A stretch of DNA of 12,025 nucleotides from CAYONM01 sp964405325 (GTDB taxonomy: Bacteria; Planctomycetota; UBA11346), in contig CAYONM010000117.1 of assembly GCA_964405325.1 (NCBI GenBank), positions 1-12,025 of the forward strand, read 5' to 3'. Shown piece by piece: positions 1 to 7,410 of this stretch. Within the stretch, counting starts at the first letter, position 1, and the number at the start of each line of letters is the position of its first letter. Position numbers and translations under genes: made by a program. The notes under the pieces are model-generated. The model was not told the origin of the DNA and made no database searches. It saw only the letters and a program-made list of their open reading frames with translations.

Positions 1-398
1 TTCCCTCATGGACGACACATGCGCAACGCATGCCCGTCTCCTGGACGCGCGAAGCTTGTGACGGCGCTCAGGTGAGTCAACGCTCTGGTTCAAGCAGCTC
101 GCTGAGCCCATCGCAGCAGCGCCCGGCAGTCAGGCATGACGCCGACACACACAACTGCGCCTCCTTCAGAGGTCACGCAACTGGCGAATCCGCAGATATT
201 TTGCGGTCGCGCGGCCAAGTGCGAGTCCGGTCGAGGCCGAGGAGCCGGCCTTCCGGCACCGAGCATCCGATGGCGCCTGAGGACAGACCAGTCGTTACCT
301 CGGAATAACCAAAACCTCTGTGGCCTCTACTGGCCTCTGTGCAGCCCATCGTTGTGCTCCCGATTTGTGGGTAATGGCCAGGTTTTTAGCGGTGCCCT
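1..398. other. Region without a supported gene
   Basis: No open frame on either strand gives a protein I recognise; the frames present are short and rich in Arg, Ser and Pro, as expected for chance frames in GC-rich DNA. One plus frame ending at 139 has a coding-like tail (LWFKQLAEPIAAAPGSQA), but an in-frame stop at 59-61 and the lack of a start argue against it. The last 90 bases lie downstream of the GH130 stop. They hold a period-10 duplication (TGGCCTCTAC then TGGCCTCTGT, 321-340) and an inverted pair, AAAACCT at 311-317 with AGGTTTT at 380-386, that could fold as a weak transcription stop for the minus-strand gene. Bases 382-397 resemble the end of the palindromic element found at 11787-11947. 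Confidence 0.5.
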
Positions 399-1592
399 TC
401 AGCCGTCGCCCATCACCTTCAGATTCTTCTCGATCAATTCGGTCCGCTGCAGCACGCAGTCGTGGCTGGTCAGCGCGTCCTCTGGTGTGTTGAAACAGTA
501 ATCCAGCAGCGTATCGATGGTGCTGGTGGCAACGTGCATGCGAGTGTCGCAGGAAGCGTAATACAAGAACACCTCCTGATCGCGCACCGCCCAGCCATTG
601 CTGAACAGCACATTGGAGACGTCGCCGACGCGCTCGCCATCGCGCGGTGCCAGGACGTGGCCACCCGGACGGGCAATCAGTTTCCAGGGCTCGGCCAAAT
701 CGGTAACAAACAGGTACAGCACGTAACGCAAACCAGCGGCGGTATTGCGCACGCCGTGAGCGCAATGCAGCCAGCCCTGGTCGGTCTTGATCGGGGCCGG
801 ACCCTGGCCGTTCTTCACCTCGTTGATGGTGTGATAGCGCCGGCCTTCAACCATGCGCTCTTCCGACACCACCGGGTTCTCCATGCTGTCGCAGAAACCA
901 TAGCAGATGCCCGATCCGGTGCCGGTATCGATGAAACCGTCCATCGGCCGGGTGTAAAACATGTATTTGCCATTCACAAATTCCGGATGTAGCACGACGT
1001 TGCGCTGCTGCGAGGAAGGCGTGCGCAGATTGGGCAGGCGTTCCCAGGTGACCAGGTCCTTGCTGCGGCACAGGCCGGCATCGGCATGCGCCGCGGACTG
1101 ATCGTGCGGCGCGGCGTTGTCGGGCCGACGCTCCGCACAGAACTGGCCATAGATCCAACCGTCTTCGTGCGGTACCAGCCGCATGTCGTAGGTATTGGTG
1201 TCCGCCGGATTCTGACTCGAGTGTGGAACGTAAATGGGTTTGCCGACGAAATGGAAATTGTCGATGCCGTTGTCACTGCAGGCCAAGGCGAAAAAGCTCT
1301 TGCGATCGTAGCCTTCCGTCCGGGTCATCAGACAGAAGCGGTCGTTCCAATAGATGGCGCCGGAATTCATCACGGCGTTGATGCCCAAACGCTCCAACAG
1401 GCGCGGGTTGCTGGCTTCATCCATATCATAACGCCAATGGATGGGGGCGTGCTCAGCCGTGACACAGGGATTGACGTAGCGGGTCCAGATCCCGTTGTCC
1501 CAATCGGTATCGACCGAATTGGGTGTGGTGACGATGCGGCGATGGCGCTCCAACAGGGCATCACGACGCTGGATGAAAGCAGGGCTCGGCAT
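399..1592 (-). CDS. GH130 4-O-beta-D-mannosyl-D-glucose phosphorylase
   Basis: This is a cytoplasmic inverting phosphorylase of glycoside hydrolase family 130. It should split beta-1,4-mannosyl-glucose with phosphate into alpha-mannose-1-phosphate and glucose (EC 2.4.1.281), a step in use of beta-mannan-derived disaccharides. The 397 residues match the usual length of about 390 and there is no signal peptide. Family stretches along the chain include NPCVTAEHAPIHWRYD (41-56), the TYDMRL segment (134-139) whose Asp136 corresponds to the catalytic acid, GFIDTGTGSGI (219-229), EVKNGQGPAPIK (258-269), LHCAHGVRNTAAGLRY (275-290) and GDVSNVLFSNGW (323-334). The resemblance is to the Bacteroides mannosyl-glucose phosphorylase subgroup (GH130_1) rather than to the mannooligosaccharide enzymes, so the substrate call is fairly firm by motif. 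The start at 1592 is chosen over the ATG at 1598 because AAGGAG lies 9 bases from it but only 3 from the other. The gene diverges from mnmA; no transporter or epimerase partner is visible. Confidence 0.93.
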   Translation of the reverse strand: MPSPAFIQRRDALLERHRRIVTTPNSVDTDWDNGIWTRYVNPCVTAEHAPIHWRYDMDEASNPRLLERLGINAVMNSGAIYWNDRFCLMTRTEGYDRKSFFALACSDNGIDNFHFVGKPIYVPHSSQNPADTNTYDMRLVPHEDGWIYGQFCAERRPDNAAPHDQSAAHADAGLCRSKDLVTWERLPNLRTPSSQQRNVVLHPEFVNGKYMFYTRPMDGFIDTGTGSGICYGFCDSMENPVVSEERMVEGRRYHTINEVKNGQGPAPIKTDQGWLHCAHGVRNTAAGLRYVLYLFVTDLAEPWKLIARPGGHVLAPRDGERVGDVSNVLFSNGWAVRDQEVFLYYASCDTRMHVATSTIDTLLDYCFNTPEDALTSHDCVLQRTELIEKNLKVMGDG

Positions 1593-1601
1593 GTCCATGA
1601 A

Positions 1602-1607
1602 CTCCTT
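1602..1607 (-). promoter_or_regulatory. Ribosome binding site of the GH130 gene
   Basis: AAGGAG on the minus strand sits 9 bases before the ATG at 1592 and 3 bases before the ATG at 1598. The spacing favours initiation at 1592, giving MPSPAF as the N-terminus. Confidence 0.7.
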
Positions 1608-1719
1608 GGGGTGGGGGACCCGACATGGTGGAACCGCTCAGACCGGCTCAAGTCCCGCCTGTGCAGCGGTCGCCCCGGCGATGGGTAGACAGGTCACGCT
1701 TCCAGCCATGCTCCCGGCC

Positions 1720-2784
1720 ATGACACGGGTGGTGGTGGGCATGAGCGGCGGCGTGGATTCCAGCCTGACCGCGGTTTTGATGCAGGAACAGGACGACGAA
1801 GTGATCGGCGTCACCATGAAACTGTGGCCCTGCGCTGAACTGGACGGCTTCACCCGCACGGACTCGTGCTGTTCGCCGTCGGAAACCATCGATGCCCGCG
1901 CCGTGGCCCAAGGCGCCGGCGTGCCGCACTACATTTTCGACATGGAAGCCAGCTTCCGCGCCAGCGTGGTGGATGACTTCGTCCAGGCCTATGCCCGCGG
2001 CGAAACCCCCAATCCCTGCGTACACTGCAACGAAAGCGTCAAGTTCGGCGATCTGTGGCGACTGGCACAAAACCTGGGGGCCGAAGCGGTGGCCACCGGC
2101 CACTACGCTCGTATCGAACGACACGACGACCGTTACTGCCTGGCGGTAGCCGCCGATGTCATGAAGGATCAGACCTACTTCCTGTTCTCCCTGACGCAGG
2201 ACCAGCTGGCCGCCGCCCGCTTCCCGCTGGGCGAATACACCAAGCAGCAGGTCCGGGCGCTGGCTGCCGAGCGCCACGTGGTCACCGCCGAGAAACGCGA
2301 GAGCCAGGACCTCTGCTTCATCGGCCAAGAAGGCCTGAGTGGTTTTCTGCGGCGCGAGCTGCCAGCGGCCTTCCGGCCCGGCCCCATCGTCCACATCGAT
2401 GGCCAGGTACTGGGTGAACATCGCGGCCTGGCCGCCTACACCATCGGCCAACGCAAGGGCCTGGGCGTGGCCTGGTCCGAACCGCTGTTTGTCTGCCAGC
2501 TGGATGTGGCCAGCAATACCGTGGTGCTCGGACCACGGGAAGCGCTACTGGTGCAGGAGGCCCGAATCCGTGACGGCACCTGGCATCTGACACCGCCGCC
2601 GAAAACCGGCCTGCGCTGCCTGATCCGCAACCGCTATCGCAGCCGGGCGGTACCCGCGACCGTCTTCCCCGACGGCCGGATCCGCTACGACCAACCCATC
2701 AGCCGACCGGCCCCCGGCCAAGCCGGGGTCGCCTACAGTGAGGACGGCCGGCTCTGCCTGGGTGGCGGTTGGTTTTGTTCCTGA
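1720..2784 (+). CDS. mnmA: tRNA-specific 2-thiouridylase MnmA
   Basis: MnmA activates uridine 34 of the Lys, Glu and Gln tRNAs with ATP and replaces its 2-oxygen with sulfur. Seen in the sequence: the PP-loop SGGVDSS (9-15), PNPCVHCNESVKF (97-109) with the expected catalytic Cys103, ATGHYAR (125-131), KDQTYFLFSL (149-158), the second catalytic cysteine in DLCFIG (Cys199), TIGQRKGLGV (241-250), and the C-terminal beta-barrel ending LCLGGGWF. The 354 residues are a normal length. An additional cysteine, Cys100, lies where the E. coli enzyme has Asp, giving a Cys-x-x-Cys plus Cys199 set. In-frame ATGs at 1681, 1708 and 1720 are all possible. I chose 1720 because it places the first beta strand (TRVVVGMSGG) at the N-terminus; none has a good Shine-Dalgarno, and 1708 is nearly as likely. 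The open frame extends back to 1495 but that part overlaps the GH130 gene and is not MnmA-like. Confidence 0.95.
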   Translation: MTRVVVGMSGGVDSSLTAVLMQEQDDEVIGVTMKLWPCAELDGFTRTDSCCSPSETIDARAVAQGAGVPHYIFDMEASFRASVVDDFVQAYARGETPNPCVHCNESVKFGDLWRLAQNLGAEAVATGHYARIERHDDRYCLAVAADVMKDQTYFLFSLTQDQLAAARFPLGEYTKQQVRALAAERHVVTAEKRESQDLCFIGQEGLSGFLRRELPAAFRPGPIVHIDGQVLGEHRGLAAYTIGQRKGLGVAWSEPLFVCQLDVASNTVVLGPREALLVQEARIRDGTWHLTPPPKTGLRCLIRNRYRSRAVPATVFPDGRIRYDQPISRPAPGQAGVAYSEDGRLCLGGGWFCS

Positions 2785-2798
2785 CAATACGGTGTCAG
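2781..2798 (+). terminator. Hairpin at the mnmA stop codon
   Basis: CTGACA and TGTCAG form a perfect 6-base stem with a 6-base loop (ATACGG), starting within the mnmA stop codon. There is no following T tract, so this is at best a factor-dependent stop or a 3'-end stabilising hairpin in the 102-base convergent gap before purD. I see no better terminator in that gap. Confidence 0.25.
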
Positions 2799-2886
2799 CA
2801 AGCTGCGAGCGAAGCCGAGACCACTCCGCCGTCCCGACCTGCGCCAGTGTCGGCCAGCGGCTGAAGACAACACGCCGACGGCAACC

Positions 2887-4149
2887 CTAGCCGTGCCGAC
2901 AGCCGATGTCCCGGCGGTAATGCTTGCCATCGAAACGGATCGCTTCGCAGGCAGCATAGGCCTTGGCGCGGGCGGCATCGAGATCGTCAGCCAGGGCACA
3001 GACCGACAGCACCCGGCCGCCAGCGGTGACTAACCGACGACCCTTTTCCGACGTACCAGCATGGAAGACCACCGCGTCGTCCACGTCCTCCAAACCGGTA
3101 ATCGTGCGGCCCTTGGGATACGCGGCGGGATAGCCCTCCGAGGCCATGGTCACGCAAATGGCGGTCTGTGACGACCAACGCAGCTCCAGCTGATCCAAGG
3201 TGCCATCGATACAGGCCTCGCATATGTCCACCAGATCGTTTTCCAAACGCAGCATCAGCGGCTGACACTCGGGATCACCAAAGCGGACATTGTACTCCAC
3301 CACTCGCGGGCCCTTGTCAGTGAGCATCAGACCCAAGTAGAGAATGCCGACATAGGGCCGCCGTTCGCGCACCAGGCCGCTCATGGTCGGCAAGAGGATC
3401 TTGTGCACGATGGCATCCTCATCGGCGGGCGTCAGCAGCTGCGGTGCCGGGGTAAACGCGCCCATACCCCCGGTGTTCGGACCCTGATCGCCGTCGAAGA
3501 CCTGCTTGTGGTCCTGGGCGGCATCGCAGATCAACGCATTGTGGCCATCGCAGAAGGCGAAGATGGAGATCTCCTCGCCCTGCATGCACTCCTCGATCAC
3601 CACGCTGGCACCGGCCTGGGCACCGAATTCGTGCTGCCGCATGATGCGATCCACTGCAGCGTGGGCCTGCTCCAGATCGGCAGCGACGGTCACTCCCTTA
3701 CCGGCGGCCAAGCCATCGCATTTCACCACGATGGGCGCACCAACCTCCTCCAGGTACTCGTGCGCCTGGTCAGCGTCGGCGAACACCTTGAAGTTGGCGG
3801 TCGGGATGGAGTGACGTCGCAAAAATTCCTTCATCGCCACCTTACTGCCTTCCAACTCGGCAGCAGCCTTGCTCGGACCCCAGATACGGAGTTTTTCAGC
3901 CTGAAAACGATCAACGATGCCACCCACCAAGGGCTGCTCGGGGCCCACCACCGTCAAATCGATACCAGTCCGTTTGGCAAAGGCGATCAGGGCATCGATA
4001 TCGTCGGCCGCGATGGGGACGTTGCTGCCCAACTCAGCGGTTCCGGGACTCCCCGGCGCGATATGCAGCTGGTCGACACGGTCGCTCTGGGATAGTTTCC
4101 ACGCCAAGGCGTGCTCGCGGCCGCCGCTTCCGATTACCAAAACCTGCAT
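2887..4149 (-). CDS. purD: Phosphoribosylamine--glycine ligase
   Basis: PurD (GAR synthetase) joins phosphoribosylamine and glycine with ATP in step two of de novo purine synthesis. It is an ATP-grasp enzyme of normal length (420 residues). Visible motifs in order: N-terminal VLVIGSGGREHALAWKL (3-19), the PSKAAAELEGSK region (92-103), nucleotide-binding VVKCDGLAAGKGV (141-153), EECMQGEEIS (186-195), DHKQVFDGDQGPNTGGMGAF (213-232), metal-binding EYNVRFGDPECQ (285-296) and GKHYRRDIG near the C-terminus (408-416). The start at 4149 is preceded by CAGGAG with 5 bases of spacing and puts the first strand of the N-domain at residue 2; the 13 extra residues of the longer frame to 4188 are not family-like. 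It stands alone, convergent with mnmA and divergent from the phosphatase gene, so it is not in a pur operon within the window. Confidence 0.97.
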   Translation of the reverse strand: MQVLVIGSGGREHALAWKLSQSDRVDQLHIAPGSPGTAELGSNVPIAADDIDALIAFAKRTGIDLTVVGPEQPLVGGIVDRFQAEKLRIWGPSKAAAELEGSKVAMKEFLRRHSIPTANFKVFADADQAHEYLEEVGAPIVVKCDGLAAGKGVTVAADLEQAHAAVDRIMRQHEFGAQAGASVVIEECMQGEEISIFAFCDGHNALICDAAQDHKQVFDGDQGPNTGGMGAFTPAPQLLTPADEDAIVHKILLPTMSGLVRERRPYVGILYLGLMLTDKGPRVVEYNVRFGDPECQPLMLRLENDLVDICEACIDGTLDQLELRWSSQTAICVTMASEGYPAAYPKGRTITGLEDVDDAVVFHAGTSEKGRRLVTAGGRVLSVCALADDLDAARAKAYAACEAIRFDGKHYRRDIGCRHG

Positions 4150-4170
4150 ATCTGCTCCTGGAGATGCGGC

Positions 4171-4197
4171 AGCATAGTGCAGCAGCAATCAGCGCAA
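4171..4197 (-). promoter_or_regulatory. Candidate purD promoter
   Basis: On the minus strand TTGCGC (4197-4192) and TATGCT (4176-4171) are separated by 15 bases, or 16 if the -35 box is read one base upstream. The -10 box is good but the spacing is short. It lies 21 bases before the purD start. A direct repeat GCGCAAGC (4192-4199 and 4214-4221) sits in the same divergent gap. Confidence 0.35.
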
Positions 4198-4238
4198 GCC
4201 GGCTGGAAATAGCGCGCAAGCGCACTAGCCTTCATCCC

Positions 4239-4664
4239 ATGCATGTGCTTTGTGTCTGTACCGGGAACACCTGCCGCAGCCCCATGCTGGCCGCCCTGTT
4301 GCGACACCACCTCGACGCCGCGCATCGGGTCACCAGCGCCGGTGTCGCCGCCGCTTCCGATCAACCCGCCAGCCCCCAGGCCATCGCCTGCATGGCCGAG
4401 CGCGGCATCGATCTGCAGGTCCACCGATCACGATCGGTGGACCTGAGCGAGGCCCAGCGGGCAGACCTGATCCTCTGCATGAGCCCCAGCCACGCCCGCG
4501 CCCTGCTGCAGGCAGGGGTTGCCAGCAACAAACTGAAGATCGCCCAGGCTGATCAGGGTGGCGTCCCCGACCCCTTCGGCGGTGACTTGGACGACTACCG
4601 CCGCTGCGCCAACAGCCTGCAGGCCGAGGTGGAGCAGCTGGTGCGGCGAATCCAGAACGCCTGA
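4239..4664 (+). CDS. Low-molecular-weight protein phosphatase, YwlE-like
   Basis: This small cytoplasmic phosphatase of 141 residues belongs to the low-molecular-weight tyrosine phosphatase family. The P-loop CTGNTCRSP (7-15) carries nucleophile Cys7 and phosphate-binding Arg13, and the general acid is Asp111 in VPDPFGG (109-115). SAGV (33-36) and VHRSRSVD (61-68) are also family-like. Thr11 in the P-loop is the residue that marks protein-arginine phosphatases such as Bacillus YwlE; classical tyrosine phosphatases usually carry a bulkier residue there. Arginine-phosphatase activity is therefore a reasonable inference but not proven, and no McsB-type arginine kinase is seen in the window. The start at 4239 puts the first strand (HVLCVC) directly before the P-loop; there is no clear Shine-Dalgarno. 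The gene diverges from purD (89-base gap) and is 42 bases upstream of the pseudokinase-FapA gene on the same strand. A 30-base palindrome lies within it. Confidence 0.9.
   Translation: MHVLCVCTGNTCRSPMLAALLRHHLDAAHRVTSAGVAAASDQPASPQAIACMAERGIDLQVHRSRSVDLSEAQRADLILCMSPSHARALLQAGVASNKLKIAQADQGGVPDPFGGDLDDYRRCANSLQAEVEQLVRRIQNA
4416..4445. repeat. Perfect 14-base-arm palindrome inside the phosphatase gene
   Basis: CAGGTCCACCGATC (4416-4429) and GATCGGTGGACCTG (4432-4445) are exact reverse complements separated only by AC. It lies in codons for residues 60-69 of the phosphatase. As DNA it could be a dimeric-protein binding site or a cruciform; as RNA it would form a very stable hairpin inside the coding region. 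Confidence 0.9.
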
Positions 4665-4672
4665 GCCAAACT

Positions 4673-4701
4673 TTGCACATAACACGAACCAATCGTATAC
4701 T
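4673..4701 (+). promoter_or_regulatory. Sigma70-type promoter of the pseudokinase-FapA gene
   Basis: TTGCAC (4673-4678) and TATACT (4696-4701) are separated by exactly 17 bases and match the consensus 5/6 (TTGACA) and 5/6 (TATAAT). Transcription would start about 7 bases after the -10 box, at 4707-4709, on or beside the ATG at 4707. It lies in the 42-base gap after the phosphatase stop, so the downstream gene probably has its own transcript. Confidence 0.7.
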
Positions 4702-4706
4702 CGCGC

Positions 4707-7400
4707 ATGCGATTACGCGGCGCCAGTGGGCGAGAATACCATACGGTTGAGAAGGTCTGGCCGTACCGGAATGCCAGCATCTCCCCCGCCTTGTCCGTGA
4801 AAGACAAGACGGTGATCAACGTGATGCTGCTCCCCGCCGAATCATTACCGACCAACGATCCCGGTTGGCAGGAGGCGCTGACCACTCAAACCCAGACCTT
4901 GGCCGGCATTCACCATGAACTGATCAATCAGGTGATCGATGCCGGGATCCATGACGACGGTCGCCCCTTTGTGGCGTACCAACGACAGCAGAGCGTCAGT
5001 CTCAACCGAGTGGTCAGCGCACGCTCCGAGCCGATGGACGAGCTGCTGGCGCTGTTGATCGTCCGATCCGCAGCCCAAGGCGTAGCGCAATTGCATGCCG
5101 CGGATTTCCCACACGGCCACGTCGATCTCAACTGCATCCGACTGCTGGGACGCAAACACATCCAGCTCGGCTTCCTGACCCCAACCGTGCTCAATCTGGC
5201 CCTACATCAGGTCCAAGATGGCTGGAGCCTGTTTCGGGCACCACAGTTTGACCCGGCAGCCCCCAAGCCCTGCTACGATATCTATGGCCTTTGCATGGCC
5301 CTGCTGTGCACCCAAGCACCACAGTTCTGGGCCATGACCCAGACCAACGTCGAGGGCACCAAACGCATCCAGAAAGATGGCGGTGTCACCCAAGTGCTTG
5401 CGGCGCTGGGCCATGCCAGCGACAGCCTGCGCTCGATCCTCGAGTGCGGGCTCTGCCAGAGCATGGATTCTGGCTATCAGACCATCGAAGCCTTCATCGG
5501 TGACTGCACCGATGCCATCGGCGGCCAAAAGGCCCGACACGCCTCCGGTCGCATGCAGGTGGTCCGGGCCGATGGTGACCATGAGGAGGAAGGCCGTCGG
5601 TCCAATTTCTTCAATACCGATGACATCCAGGAACACATCCGCAAACACCGCAATGAGGACGACGAAAACGACGACTCAGCCAAGTCAGAGGAACCAGTGA
5701 TCGACGAGGCCATGCTCGCCATCGTCGCCAAGCTGGTGGTCGTCAACAAAGATCAGCTGACCGCGTCCATCAACCTGGCACCAGGCACCTGTTTCCCTCG
5801 CCATCTGCTGAGCAAGGTGATTGAACGTGCCGGCGTCCGTTACGGTCTGATCGAAGCCAACATCATCCTGGCGACCCGTCTTTCCAATGAGGTTCGCCGG
5901 CTGACCATCGCGCGCGGCGATCCCCCCCGACCCGGCAAACCTGGCCGGAACGTCTACGGCAACGAAACCGTACCGCTGATACAAGCGGCCCAGGTCGAAA
6001 TCCGCAAGGACGGCATGGAAGCGGTGATCCACAGTGTCCCCGATGAAGCGGTCGATCTGGATACCCTGAACAAAGCGGTCCAGGATGCTGGCATCCGTAT
6101 CGCCCTGATTCCTGGCGCACTTGAGCGCATCAGTCGTGGTGAAACCGAAGCACATGGCTGCACCGTCATTGCTCGCGGCGAGCACGCCATTCAGGCTCGT
6201 CGCTCCCAATATCAACCCAGCGACAAACAATACCGGGAAGAGGACGAAGCCCAGGAGGTGCTGTCGAAATTGGGGCAGTCCCCAATCACACTCGATAGCT
6301 TGCGCATGGTGGGGAACGGCGAAAGCATCGCCGTCTGGCGACAGGGCACCTACCCCAAAGACGGCTACAATGTCTACGGTCAAACCATCCCCGCAGAAAA
6401 AATCGATCAACCGACCCCGGCCGGTTTGGCCGGCGAAGGCACCGAACTGCATCGCAACAAACGACTACTGGTTTACCTGCGCGCCAAACGCGATGGCGCC
6501 ATGCAGATTCTCGACGATGGCACCATCCGTGTCATCGCGGTACGGCAAGTCCACGGTGACTTCGAAGCTACTGATGAAGAGGTCGATACTGACGATCTGA
6601 TGGTGATCCACGGTGATGTTGCCGATGGCATAGTGATCCACACCGCTGGCGGGCTGGTGGTGTACGGCAATCTGGGCGATGCCGAGGTGCAGACCGGTGG
6701 CAATATCGAAGTCCACGGCGACATCCTGCCAGGCAGTCGCCCGGTCCAGTGTGCCGGCTCGCTCCAGGCCGCCAATATCCAAGGCCGACAACTGATGGCT
6801 GGCGAGGTCACCGTTGCCAACCACGTGGATGGCTCAGAAATCACCGCAACCGGCGAAGTCACCATCGGCAGCATTGCTGGCGGCCGGGTGGTGGCGGCTG
6901 GCAATATCACCGTCAAAGAGGACATCGGCGATGATGCCGAAACCCCCACCGAATTATGGGCTGGCCATCACGTCGGCCACGCCATCAAACGGGACCTCGC
7001 CATTTTGGAAGAGAAGAAATTACGCTCAGAGCGCACCCACATGCTGTCGGAGCGCAACGACCTCCGGGAAATGATTGAAAACATCAGTCGAACCCAATAC
7101 CGCTTCTCGGTCGGCGGCTGGATGGGCAAGGATTATCTGCTCCAACTCAAGGATCGTGTCAGCCGGGTCAAACTCCGCGGCTCCGCCATCGACAACAGCC
7201 TGGAATCCGTCAGACATGTGATCGTCGATCAGGTGGAGGAGTCTGAGCAACTCGACCAGCTTTCCGACAACACCCGCGCCTACATCCGTGCCAAAACGGT
7301 TCACGGTGGCGTCACCCTGAAACTGGCCGATGCGGAAAGCCGAACCTTCAAACAATCCAGCACGGACGTGGACTACAAGATGTACGAAGGCGAGGACTGA
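4707..7400 (+). CDS. Pseudokinase fused to a FapA/DUF342 protein
   Basis: An 897-residue cytoplasmic protein in two parts. Residues 1-270 look like a protein-kinase fold: a beta3-like TVINVMLLP (35-43), HGHVDLNCIRL (136-146) where HRDxxxxN is expected, DIYGLCMALL (191-200) like the alphaF DxxS-G segment, and an RSILECGLCQSMDSGYQT stretch (242-259) like the end of bacterial Ser/Thr kinase domains. Key catalytic residues are lost: Asn38 for the beta3 Lys, His138 for the catalytic Asp, Cys143 for the Asn, and no DFG. A charged linker (289-330, many Asp/Glu) follows. Residues 335-880 are FapA (DUF342): two motifs ARGDPPRPGKPGRNVYG (402-418) and GTYPKDGYNVYG (547-558), a right-handed beta-helix with short glycine-rich turns (about 600-745), a helical/coiled-coil stretch (760-855) and a final strand. 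FapA proteins are linked to polar localisation or surface assembly; the role here is unknown. No upstream in-frame start exists (stop at 4680-4682) and there is no Shine-Dalgarno. Confidence 0.85.
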   Translation: MRLRGASGREYHTVEKVWPYRNASISPALSVKDKTVINVMLLPAESLPTNDPGWQEALTTQTQTLAGIHHELINQVIDAGIHDDGRPFVAYQRQQSVSLNRVVSARSEPMDELLALLIVRSAAQGVAQLHAADFPHGHVDLNCIRLLGRKHIQLGFLTPTVLNLALHQVQDGWSLFRAPQFDPAAPKPCYDIYGLCMALLCTQAPQFWAMTQTNVEGTKRIQKDGGVTQVLAALGHASDSLRSILECGLCQSMDSGYQTIEAFIGDCTDAIGGQKARHASGRMQVVRADGDHEEEGRRSNFFNTDDIQEHIRKHRNEDDENDDSAKSEEPVIDEAMLAIVAKLVVVNKDQLTASINLAPGTCFPRHLLSKVIERAGVRYGLIEANIILATRLSNEVRRLTIARGDPPRPGKPGRNVYGNETVPLIQAAQVEIRKDGMEAVIHSVPDEAVDLDTLNKAVQDAGIRIALIPGALERISRGETEAHGCTVIARGEHAIQARRSQYQPSDKQYREEDEAQEVLSKLGQSPITLDSLRMVGNGESIAVWRQGTYPKDGYNVYGQTIPAEKIDQPTPAGLAGEGTELHRNKRLLVYLRAKRDGAMQILDDGTIRVIAVRQVHGDFEATDEEVDTDDLMVIHGDVADGIVIHTAGGLVVYGNLGDAEVQTGGNIEVHGDILPGSRPVQCAGSLQAANIQGRQLMAGEVTVANHVDGSEITATGEVTIGSIAGGRVVAAGNITVKEDIGDDAETPTELWAGHHVGHAIKRDLAILEEKKLRSERTHMLSERNDLREMIENISRTQYRFSVGGWMGKDYLLQLKDRVSRVKLRGSAIDNSLESVRHVIVDQVEESEQLDQLSDNTRAYIRAKTVHGGVTLKLADAESRTFKQSSTDVDYKMYEGED

Positions 7401-7410
7401 CTCGACGTGG

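Noticed and set aside
30..501. Two overlapping plus-strand frames at the window start (30-308 and 136-501)
   Set aside because: Composition is Ser/Arg/Pro-rich, no family is recognised, neither has a ribosome site, and the second runs into the 3' end of the GH130 gene on the other strand.
1648..2451. Minus-strand open frame of 267 codons over mnmA
   Set aside because: It is antisense to an intact MnmA with all family motifs and resembles no known protein.
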